Positions 41,079 to 48,026 of a stretch of DNA of 49,028 bases are shown piece by piece; the first letter of the stretch is position 1; every line of letters begins with the position of its first letter. Origin of the DNA: Dehalococcoidales bacterium (GTDB lineage: Bacteria; Chloroflexota; Dehalococcoidia; Dehalococcoidales; BS750m-G39); assembly GCA_022865485.1 (NCBI GenBank), contig JALHSZ010000016.1, positions 1-49,028 of the forward strand, read 5' to 3'. Position numbers and translations under genes: made by a program. The notes under the pieces were generated by a model. That model worked only from the letters and a program-made list of their open reading frames with translations, did no database searches and had not been told where the DNA came from.

Positions 41079-42797
41079 ATGCCCTGGACTTGGAATTTAT
41101 ACACCAGAGAATTCTGGCCGCAGCGAGACCTTAAGAAATACCCGCTGTGGTTCGTGAACCTGGCCCACAGCTTCCCGGCCTGGACCCCGCTTTTCGGCTG
41201 GATGTGGGCTTACCCTTTAGCCCACGGTCTCTGCTACGGTATTAATGAGTCCTCGATACCTACCATCAGGGGCAGCGAGACGCGCAGCATCGACGGGTGC
41301 GCCCTGGCCAGCTCCCTCAGGATTAGCGACGAGGCTGAGATTAAAGAAAGAGAAAAGCTCTTCAAAAAGTTCATAACGGAGACCTATGCCCCCAACGCGG
41401 ATAAGCTCTTTAAAGATATGGAGGATGAGCTGGTAGGGATATGCCAGAAAATCAGGACTTTCGATTATGAAAATGCGCGCCAGTACGACCTGTACAAGCT
41501 CTTCCGGGAGGCAGTGCAGATGCTCTACCGGGAGTGGGAGACCCATTTCTATCTGATGTACCCTGTTTATGAGGCCTACTGGCACTGCAGCGATATTGCC
41601 GCGGAGTATATCGGAATGAAGGAGTTTACCCCCGCCTGGCACAGAATAATACGCGGCTACGATAACGACCTCTTTGTCCAGGACAAGGCGCTCTGGGGGC
41701 TGCGCAGCCGCGCCATCGAGCTCAAGATTGACGATGTCTTCACCAAGAACCCGACCGACAAGGTCATCCCCGCCCTGAAGAAGACAGCGGCGGGCAAGGA
41801 GTGGCTGGAGAAAGACCTCAACGACTTCCTGGTGGTCAAGGGCTACGGCTGGCGCTCGCCGCGAATGATGGAGTTCATCGTGCCCTCGTGGTGGGAAGAC
41901 CCCACGCCGGCTATCGCCCACATTCAGCAGTACCTGGCGATGTCGAAGGACGCCAAGGCGCCCTTCCCGCTGGACGGCATCAGGCCGCGCCTGGTCAAGG
42001 AGAGGGAACAGTTGACCCGAGAGCTTATCGACAAGGTCAAGGCGGCTAAATACCCCAACATGGACTGGTTCATGGCCACCCTTAAAATGGCTCAGAAGTC
42101 GAGCACCTTCAGTGAGAGCCATGACCTCGCCTGGGAGCAGGGGTGCCACACCACCTTCCGTTACTGCGTAAGGAAGATCGGCGAGAAGGTGGTCAAGTTC
42201 GGCACCATTAATGAACCGGATGACATGTTCTTCTTCATCCCCGAAGAGCTGGAGTTGCTCACTGTCTATCCCGACTCCTACGAAGTCAAGGATATCGTCG
42301 CCGAGCGCAGGGAAAAATGGATAGCCCAGAAGGAATTCAAGTCGCGCCCGCATATTATTACCGCCGGGCCGTTAACACCGGAAGACATAAACAAGCATCT
42401 GGCATCAGTCCACGATGCCATAGTGGCCAAGGTTGTTGCAGGGGACGCCCCCATCGTCAGGCCGGAGACAGGCGCCGCCTTGTTCGGCCTCTGCGGCAGT
42501 CCCGCCGGCACCGTCGAAGGTAAGGCTCACCTGGTGATAAACGACACGGATGTCTTTACCACCCAGCCGGGCGATATCATAGTCTGCCCGGGGATGTCTT
42601 CGGGGTGGACGCCGATACTGCCTCTGGTCAAGGGGATTGTCACCAACGGCGGCGGCTCCTTAAGCCATGCCTGCATTCACTGCCGTGAGTATGATATCCC
42701 GCTGGTATTGAACACGGGCAACGGCACCCTGGTTATCCAGGAAGGCGATAAGATTAAGCTCGACGCCGACCAGGGGCTGGTCTTCAAGCTAAAATAA
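41079..42797 (+). CDS. Phosphohistidine-domain subunit B (paralogue of the 37175 gene)
   Basis: A 572-residue paralogue of subunit A. The N-terminal region keeps landmarks such as a WFVNLAHSFPAWTPLF block (WFLDGTHSVPPLTPLF in A) and the SSTFSESHDL segment (ASSYSEEHDL in A). The C-terminal swivel domain has GDIIVCPGMSSGWTPIL and GGGSLSHACIHCREY, with the putative phospho-His at about 530. It has its own strong AAGGAGG, and a TATAAT at 41031-41036 suggests a separate promoter (weak -35). No second ATP-binding subunit is present, so both His subunits probably share the 36091 product. Confidence 0.85.
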   Translation: MPWTWNLYTREFWPQRDLKKYPLWFVNLAHSFPAWTPLFGWMWAYPLAHGLCYGINESSIPTIRGSETRSIDGCALASSLRISDEAEIKEREKLFKKFITETYAPNADKLFKDMEDELVGICQKIRTFDYENARQYDLYKLFREAVQMLYREWETHFYLMYPVYEAYWHCSDIAAEYIGMKEFTPAWHRIIRGYDNDLFVQDKALWGLRSRAIELKIDDVFTKNPTDKVIPALKKTAAGKEWLEKDLNDFLVVKGYGWRSPRMMEFIVPSWWEDPTPAIAHIQQYLAMSKDAKAPFPLDGIRPRLVKEREQLTRELIDKVKAAKYPNMDWFMATLKMAQKSSTFSESHDLAWEQGCHTTFRYCVRKIGEKVVKFGTINEPDDMFFFIPEELELLTVYPDSYEVKDIVAERREKWIAQKEFKSRPHIITAGPLTPEDINKHLASVHDAIVAKVVAGDAPIVRPETGAALFGLCGSPAGTVEGKAHLVINDTDVFTTQPGDIIVCPGMSSGWTPILPLVKGIVTNGGGSLSHACIHCREYDIPLVLNTGNGTLVIQEGDKIKLDADQGLVFKLK

Positions 42798-42809
42798 ACT
42801 AAAGATGAG

Positions 42810-42845
42810 GGTGAGGGTCTCAACCGCCAGGACGACGCCCTCACC
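42810..42845 (+). other. Hairpin after the His-domain subunit B gene
   Basis: GGTGAGGG (42810-42817) can pair with CCCTCACC (42838-42845) around a 20-base loop, 13 bases past the stop. No T tract follows, so it may be an mRNA-end stabiliser rather than an intrinsic terminator. A direct repeat CTCACCGG follows nearby. Confidence 0.4.
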
Positions 42846-42914
42846 GGAATTCTACTCACCGGGCTACTTTCAGGGGACAGGGCCGGAAGTCGCTAGCCGG
42901 TAGGGGAAACGCTG

Positions 42915-43682
42915 ATGAACTATGAGGTAGTGCATATTGCCGTAGCTCCTCCGGCCCACCCTGACGAAAAGCTGGTAAGCAGCGTCGCCGCCGTTATCAA
43001 CAAGAGCCACACCTATACCCGCCTGCTGCTGGCCGGTGAGGTGCCCAAAATCATCGCCCACGCCGACAGCCCGCCGGGAGCCGAATCGATAGTTCGGAAT
43101 CTGCGCAGCCTGGGGCTGGTGGCGCTTGCCTTACCGGACGCCGAACTCCGCCAGTTTCCCCAAATCTTCGAGGCGCAAACCCTGGAATTTAGAGAGAAAG
43201 AAGCCCTCTTCCAGGACAGCTCCGGCGCCCAGAAAAGGATGGCAGCCAGCGACATCTTCCTGATTCTCACCGGCAGGGTAGAAAGCTCGACGGAGGTGGA
43301 GACGACCACATCGCGGATAAAGTTCAGCTGGGGCGGGACGCTGCTTACGGGCGGCATCCCCGTCTGGCGGAGGGTCAAGCAGACAACCACGGATAAGTCT
43401 ACCCAGACCGAGGACTTCGCCAGGCTATATGAACGGAAATCAGCCGAGCCCGGTGTAGAGCTCCTCCAACACCACCTGAATTATTCGTTCTTAGGCGCCG
43501 AGCGAGCCGCCTCCGCCGCTATGAATTTTAGTACCGTTGTGCGGCGGCTCCGCGAGGCGTTCCCCGAAGCGATTTTCGATGACAGGCTGTCCAAACCCCT
43601 GGCTCTAACCACCTCTTCCAGCTGGCAGGATACCGAGCTAAACTGCCGGTTAATCTACCTGTTCCACGCCATGACCAGATAG
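42915..43682 (+). CDS. Uncharacterised 255-residue protein
   Basis: I do not recognise this protein. It is soluble by eye, starts VVHIAVAPPAHPDEKLVSSVAAVINKS (in parts), has a central Ser/Thr-rich strand region (RVESSTEVETTTSRIKFSWGG, in parts) and ends with RRLREAFPEAIFDDR and SSSWQDTELNCRLIYLFHAM. No membrane segment, metal motif or nucleotide-binding loop is visible. GGGGAAA precedes the ATG. It lies 117 bases after subunit B and is convergent with the M48 protease gene. The track gives one clean full-length frame, and composition matches its neighbours. Confidence 0.75.
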   Translation: MNYEVVHIAVAPPAHPDEKLVSSVAAVINKSHTYTRLLLAGEVPKIIAHADSPPGAESIVRNLRSLGLVALALPDAELRQFPQIFEAQTLEFREKEALFQDSSGAQKRMAASDIFLILTGRVESSTEVETTTSRIKFSWGGTLLTGGIPVWRRVKQTTTDKSTQTEDFARLYERKSAEPGVELLQHHLNYSFLGAERAASAAMNFSTVVRRLREAFPEAIFDDRLSKPLALTTSSSWQDTELNCRLIYLFHAMTR

Positions 43683-43722
43683 CGTAGAATAAGTAAAACC
43701 TTATAAACGACCGATTGCCCTG

Positions 43723-44949
43723 CTATACTTTAACCGACAGGGTCCGGCCGCAGTGGGGGCACTGCACGCTGTCCCCCTTGAATTCGGGGGAGACCCTCAG
43801 CTTGGTGCCGCAGGAGCAGTTAACCGTCCGGTAATTACTTAGCCGCCACATCATATCGGATGTTTCCCGGGCGCGCTCGACCTTCTGCGGTGATTCTTCC
43901 GCGGTCTCTGCCTCGGGTGACGGCGCCCGCAGGGCGGCAGCGCCCGCCATCTTATCCAGAGCCAGCGCCGAGGCCGGGGCAATACCCGCCTTTGCCCCCC
44001 TCGCCTCCCGGTAGGCCCGGTCGTAGTCGGCCAGCGAAACCCCCGACATGGCACGCAAAATGCGTATCCTCTCCTGGATAGGCGGATGGGTGCTGGTGAG
44101 GTTGCTGGCGGCTCTCCCCTGCTGGCGGAAAGGGTTAACGGTGTACATCGGGGCCGTCGCCTGGTTGGCGGATTTAAGCTGCACGGGTGAAGCGGCAATC
44201 TTCTCCAGCGCCGAAGCCAGCCCCTCGGGGTAGCGGGTATAGAGGGCGGAAGAGGCGTCGGCCAGGTATTCCCGCTTTCTGGAAATGGTGAAATAGATAA
44301 TCTGGGCCAAAATCGGCGCCAGTATAATAAGCACGATGCCCACGGCCAGGATTATTATCTGTCCTCCCCCCTCCCCCGACCGCGAGCTTCTCCTGCCGCC
44401 GGCCATACCGCTGAAGAAGAGCACCCGCGTGGCATACCAGGCCAGAATAACGATAGTGCCCAGCATAACGGCGCACATCGCCATCAGCAGCACATCGCGG
44501 TTCTTGACGTGGGCCATCTCGTGGCCGATTACCCCCTGGAGCTCATCGCGGTTGAGCTTGGCCAGCAGCCCCGAGGTGACGGCAACCGACGCCTTGTTGG
44601 GGTCGCGCCCGGTGGCGAAGGCGTTCAGTGCCGGGTCATCGATGATATAGATATCGGGCATCTTCTCCAGCCCCGAAGCGATTTTCATCTCCTCGACGAT
44701 GTTGTAGAGGCGGGGGTTATCGTCGCGACCTATCTTTCGGGCGCGCGACACCGCCAGCAGGAGACTATCGCCCTGGAAATAGGCAATCAGGCTCATTATG
44801 CCCCAGACGAGCAGGGCGATAACCAGTCCGCCGATGGCGCTCCCGAGAAAGTAGAGCCCCAGGAAATAGCCTAACACGAGCAGCATTATTCCCATGCCTG
44901 CGGTCAGGACTACCGACCGCCATCGATTAGCTCTAATCTGTTCCCACAT
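43723..44949 (-). CDS. HtpX-like M48 membrane metalloprotease with C-terminal zinc ribbon
   Basis: A 408-residue integral membrane protease. Two membrane segments lie near residues 15-60. The zinc site is GHEMAHVKNRD (about residue 140), two further membrane segments follow, and a distal YLADASSALYTRYPEGL region contributes ligands. STHPPIQERIRIL is typical of the M48B/HtpX group, which degrades damaged membrane proteins. Beyond the usual end, about 100 extra residues finish in a four-cysteine ribbon (CSCGTKL...CPHCGRTL), which is not part of standard HtpX. It lies 19 bases downstream of lemA, a frequent partnership. Confidence 0.9.
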   Translation of the reverse strand: MWEQIRANRWRSVVLTAGMGIMLLVLGYFLGLYFLGSAIGGLVIALLVWGIMSLIAYFQGDSLLLAVSRARKIGRDDNPRLYNIVEEMKIASGLEKMPDIYIIDDPALNAFATGRDPNKASVAVTSGLLAKLNRDELQGVIGHEMAHVKNRDVLLMAMCAVMLGTIVILAWYATRVLFFSGMAGGRRSSRSGEGGGQIIILAVGIVLIILAPILAQIIYFTISRKREYLADASSALYTRYPEGLASALEKIAASPVQLKSANQATAPMYTVNPFRQQGRAASNLTSTHPPIQERIRILRAMSGVSLADYDRAYREARGAKAGIAPASALALDKMAGAAALRAPSPEAETAEESPQKVERARETSDMMWRLSNYRTVNCSCGTKLRVSPEFKGDSVQCPHCGRTLSVKV

Positions 44950-44968
44950 ATCTTAAGTCGCTTTATCC

Positions 44969-45532
44969 TTATGTAAACTTAACCTTGGGGGCTTCCCTCT
45001 CCTCAGCTGCTTTAACCTCGAAGAACTCACCCAGCTTGAAGCCGGTCATGGCCGCCACTACGTTCGAGGGAAACATCTGAATCTTATTATTCAGGTTCAA
45101 GGCCGAATCATTATAGTACTGGCGGGAAAAGCTTATCTTATTTTCGGTCGAGGTCAGCTCCTCCTGCAGGGCCAGGAAGTTCTGGTTCGCCTTCAGGTCG
45201 GGGTATCTTTCGGCTACCGCCAGCAGCCGGGACAGGGCGCTGCTGAGCTCGCCCTCCGCCTTGGAACGGGCACCGACATCGCCGCTGGACAGGCTCTGCG
45301 CCAGATTTCGCGCCTTGGTTACCGCCTCCAGCGTCTCCCGCTCGTGCTTTACATAGCCCTTGACCGTCTCTATCAGGTTGGGGATGAGGTCGTAGCGCCG
45401 CTTGAGTTGGACGTCGATCTGCGCCCAGGCGTTGCGCAACTGATTACGTAGTCCTATCAAGCCGTTGTAGGTAGCAATGAAGAAGATGAGAAGTATTACC
45501 ACAATACCGCCGACAATATAGACTGCTAACAT
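44969..45532 (-). CDS. lemA: LemA family protein
   Basis: A 187-residue LemA protein: an N-terminal membrane anchor (AVYIVGGIVVILLIFFIATYNG, in parts) and a cytoplasmic or periplasmic helical bundle with the hallmark RNAWAQIDVQLKRRYDLIPNL and ARNLAQS. The late ENKISFSRQYYNDSALNLNNKI is also characteristic. The function is unsettled; it often pairs with HtpX-type proteases and other membrane quality-control proteins, as here. It is probably co-transcribed with the downstream M48 gene. Confidence 0.95.
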   Translation of the reverse strand: MLAVYIVGGIVVILLIFFIATYNGLIGLRNQLRNAWAQIDVQLKRRYDLIPNLIETVKGYVKHERETLEAVTKARNLAQSLSSGDVGARSKAEGELSSALSRLLAVAERYPDLKANQNFLALQEELTSTENKISFSRQYYNDSALNLNNKIQMFPSNVVAAMTGFKLGEFFEVKAAEEREAPKVKFT

Positions 45533-45593
45533 CGTAACCTCCTTATACTGTTATTGAACTGTTATTGAAACCAGGGCTTACTCTAAAGCCCGG

Positions 45594-46013
45594 CTAGCCT
45601 TCGGCTTTAAAGGTATCACCCAGGAAGCAAAGAACGCGGTTCTCGGCGTCCATTTCGGTGCCCGACTTTGCCGCGCACTGCTCTATAATCTGGCCTATCT
45701 CACCGCCATCAAACCATAGCCCGTCTCCCCTCAGGCAAACATCAATAAGCACTTCCGGTTCCTGACCTATGTGCGTTTTTTTCATCTTCTTGCCGCAGAC
45801 GGGGCAACGCCGCTTTTTCTCGGCGGTCTCAGCATCGGGCAAATCGGCTATTTTAGCCAGCGATAGAGCGCCTCTATCCAGCCCCATCCTCTCCAGCATT
45901 AGCTCCAGTTCCCCCGCGTCGAACCAGACGCCGGCGCAGCTGGTGCAGTGGTCCAGCTCAATCTTATCTTGCTCGACTACTATCATAACCTCACGACAGG
46001 CGGGACAGAGCAT
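45594..46013 (-). CDS. Double zinc-ribbon protein (zf-TFIIB type)
   Basis: A 139-residue protein with two related ribbons. The first is CPACREVM...DHCTSCAGVWFDAGELELML (about residues 3-40), the second CPVCGKKM...DVCLRGDGLWFDGGEIGQI (about 70-110). In the second, the C-x2-C knuckle on the right is C-L-R-G, so it lacks one cysteine. Such proteins are common next to LemA or protease genes but have no defined role. It lies about 60 bases upstream of lemA on the same strand. Confidence 0.85.
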   Translation of the reverse strand: MLCPACREVMIVVEQDKIELDHCTSCAGVWFDAGELELMLERMGLDRGALSLAKIADLPDAETAEKKRRCPVCGKKMKKTHIGQEPEVLIDVCLRGDGLWFDGGEIGQIIEQCAAKSGTEMDAENRVLCFLGDTFKAEG

Positions 46014-46075
46014 ACGTCACTCCTCAAGAACAATTTTACCATAAATAATCGGATAGTGCAGCGGGATAAACCCGC

Positions 46076-46837
46076 CTACCATATCCCGGGCAGGAGCGCC
46101 CGGCGCTGGGAGGGATAATCGGGGAAGTGCTGCCGGTACCAGGCGTGGTGGGAGCGGGCGCGGGGCACCAGATTAGCCGCCGTCCAGACAGCGAAAGCCA
46201 GCCCCGGCAGCGACCAGGTCGCCACCGCCCAGCCCGTCCAGATAACGACCTCGCCGAAGTAGTTGGGGCAGGATAGCCAGCGGTAAAGCCCGCCGTAGGG
46301 AATCTTGTAACCGGAGTCAGCCGTCTTAGCCAGCTTGTGGAGAGTCTGGTCGGCACTGCGGTTGATGATAAAGCCGATAATAAAGAGCACCACCCCGACG
46401 ATAAACCGCGGGTCGCCCAGCCACTGGTTGGAGTAGCCGCCGGAGAAGGTAAAGATATAGCGGCCGTTGAGGTAACCGTTGGCCATGTTGAAGAGCAAGA
46501 CGACGCCGACCACGACCAGCGGCACCCCCCGGCTGTGGAGGCGCAGGCTGAAGGGATAGATGAAGGCGCGATGCAGGTAGTGCGCTTCCCACAAACCCAG
46601 AAAGACCAGCGTGGTTACGGTTATGGCGTTGCCGCCGATAAAGAAACAGACGGCGAAAGCCAGCGGCGCCGCCGACTCCATGATAACCCAGCCCAGCCTG
46701 TTGTTGACGGCAAAGCCCCAGCCGCGGCGCACATAGCGCCCGTAGGGGGCGGCAAAAAAGAGCAGCGATAGAAAGGCGACGACCGCCAGCCAAAACCAGA
46801 CGATGATGAACCCGTTAAAGAAGGTCAGCTCGCTCAA
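46076..46837 (-). CDS. Steroid 5-alpha-reductase-like integral membrane protein
   Basis: A 253-residue membrane protein of the isoprenylcysteine-methyltransferase/steroid-5-alpha-reductase C-terminal family. About six membrane segments are visible. KIPYGGLYRWLSCPNYFGEVVIWTGWA (in parts) is the conserved C-terminal cofactor-site motif, with RARSHHAWYRQHFPDYP after it. Members reduce double bonds of polyprenyl or steroid substrates with NADPH, or methylate prenylcysteines; the substrate is unknown here. The start is a TTG at 46837 overlapping the epimerase stop (TTGA), so the two are translationally coupled and may act on the same lipid. Confidence 0.88.
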   Translation of the reverse strand: MSELTFFNGFIIVWFWLAVVAFLSLLFFAAPYGRYVRRGWGFAVNNRLGWVIMESAAPLAFAVCFFIGGNAITVTTLVFLGLWEAHYLHRAFIYPFSLRLHSRGVPLVVVGVVLLFNMANGYLNGRYIFTFSGGYSNQWLGDPRFIVGVVLFIIGFIINRSADQTLHKLAKTADSGYKIPYGGLYRWLSCPNYFGEVVIWTGWAVATWSLPGLAFAVWTAANLVPRARSHHAWYRQHFPDYPSQRRALLPGIW

Positions 46838-47844
46838 AGTCGCTCCGTCTTTTCCGGTTTCAAGGGACGGCTGAGCTTACCCGCCGCCTCGAACCACTTC
46901 AGGGTATCGATAAGCGTTTCCCGGAACGGGCGCGGGTGGTAGTCGAGCTCCCGGGTCGCTTTCTTATGACTTATGTGGCGGTGGCCACGCAGTGCCTGCA
47001 GAGAGACGCTGGTATAAAGCGGCCGCCGCCGGGCCAGGCGGTCAAAGGCGGTGATAAAGGGGGCGCCGATTTGCGCCAGCCACATCGGGTAGATTGAACC
47101 GGGGGCTTTGACGCCGGTTATCAGCTCCGCCATCTTAGCCACCTCGCGCAGCGACAGCCAGTGTCCCGAAAGAATATACTTGGCTCCGGTGGGGGCTATT
47201 TCTTCAGCGCACATCGCTCCCTGGACGACGTCGCGCACGTCCACCCAGTCAAAGCCGCCGCTAACCAGGGCGGGCAACCGGCCGTTGGCCAGCCTTAATA
47301 GCGCCTCGCCGAAGTGCGACGGCTTGTAGTCATGGGGCCCGATAATCGCCGTGGGGCTGATGATAACAGCGTCCAGACCCCTTTCTATCCCCCGGCGCAC
47401 CTCTCTCTCCGCCGCCGCCTTGGAGAGGTCGTAAAGCGGGTAGTGCCGGGATTCCACCAGGGGACTCGATTCGTCAACGGGGATATCCGCAGCCGCATCG
47501 GTCATGGTATGGATGGAGCTGAAGTGGACCAGGCGGCGCACGCCGCAGCGCAAGCAGGCTTCGACCACGTTGCGGGTACCGATAACATTGACCGCCTCCA
47601 GCCGGGACCAGCTGTCTTTAGAGATGGAGATGCGAGCCGCCAGGTGATAGACCACCTCGGCGTCCTCAAAGGCTTTCAGCAGGGACTCGAGGTCGCAGAT
47701 ATCGCCCGGGACGACCTCGATATCCAGCCCCTCCAGCGCCTGTCGGTCCAGATGGACCAGGGCGCGCACAAAACGACCTTTTCCGGCTAGGGCACGCACC
47801 AAGTTAGCGCCAGCATGTCCGGCGGCACCGGTTACTACTATCAT
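46834..47844 (-). CDS. NAD-dependent epimerase/dehydratase (extended SDR)
   Basis: A 336-residue extended SDR, with the ATG at 47844 preferred over a TTG at 47856. VTGAAGHAGANLVRAL gives the N-terminal GxxGxxG cofactor site, HLAARISISKDSW follows, and YDLSKAAAE holds the catalytic Tyr and Lys. SPTAIIGPHDYKPS is typical of the sterol/dihydroflavonol-reductase-like subgroup (3-beta-hydroxysteroid dehydrogenase type). Coupling to the steroid-reductase-like gene supports a shared lipid or isoprenoid pathway, which is inference. Confidence 0.88.
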   Translation of the reverse strand: MIVVTGAAGHAGANLVRALAGKGRFVRALVHLDRQALEGLDIEVVPGDICDLESLLKAFEDAEVVYHLAARISISKDSWSRLEAVNVIGTRNVVEACLRCGVRRLVHFSSIHTMTDAAADIPVDESSPLVESRHYPLYDLSKAAAEREVRRGIERGLDAVIISPTAIIGPHDYKPSHFGEALLRLANGRLPALVSGGFDWVDVRDVVQGAMCAEEIAPTGAKYILSGHWLSLREVAKMAELITGVKAPGSIYPMWLAQIGAPFITAFDRLARRRPLYTSVSLQALRGHRHISHKKATRELDYHPRPFRETLIDTLKWFEAAGKLSRPLKPEKTERL

Positions 47845-47967
47845 TATTGCAGGCAATTATATCAAAAATGCCCGTCGGTTGTAATCGCCAAATACCCCGG
47901 ATAGCGAGGCGAGAGCCCGTTATACTCGATAAGCTGTATCTCTATTCCCGCCAATGAATGGGGTTTC

Positions 47968-47997
47968 CTGATAACTCATGGCTAAAAATGATATAAT
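47968..47997 (+). promoter_or_regulatory. Candidate promoter of the PAC2-family gene
   Basis: CTGATA (47968-47973), an 18-base spacer and a perfect TATAAT (47992-47997) lie 30 bases before the ATG at 48027. Confidence 0.5.
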
Positions 47998-48026
47998 GGC
48001 AGCGACTATCTCAGGTGGCGGGAAAG

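Noticed and set aside
41217-42353. 378-residue minus-strand ORF over the His-domain subunit B gene
   Set aside because: Shadow of a real gene with paralogue support on the plus strand.
36091-42797. Naming the phosphotransferase genes as phenylphosphate synthase outright
   Set aside because: The split domain layout matches, but the substrate region is not recognisable by eye and no phenylphosphate carboxylase is present.
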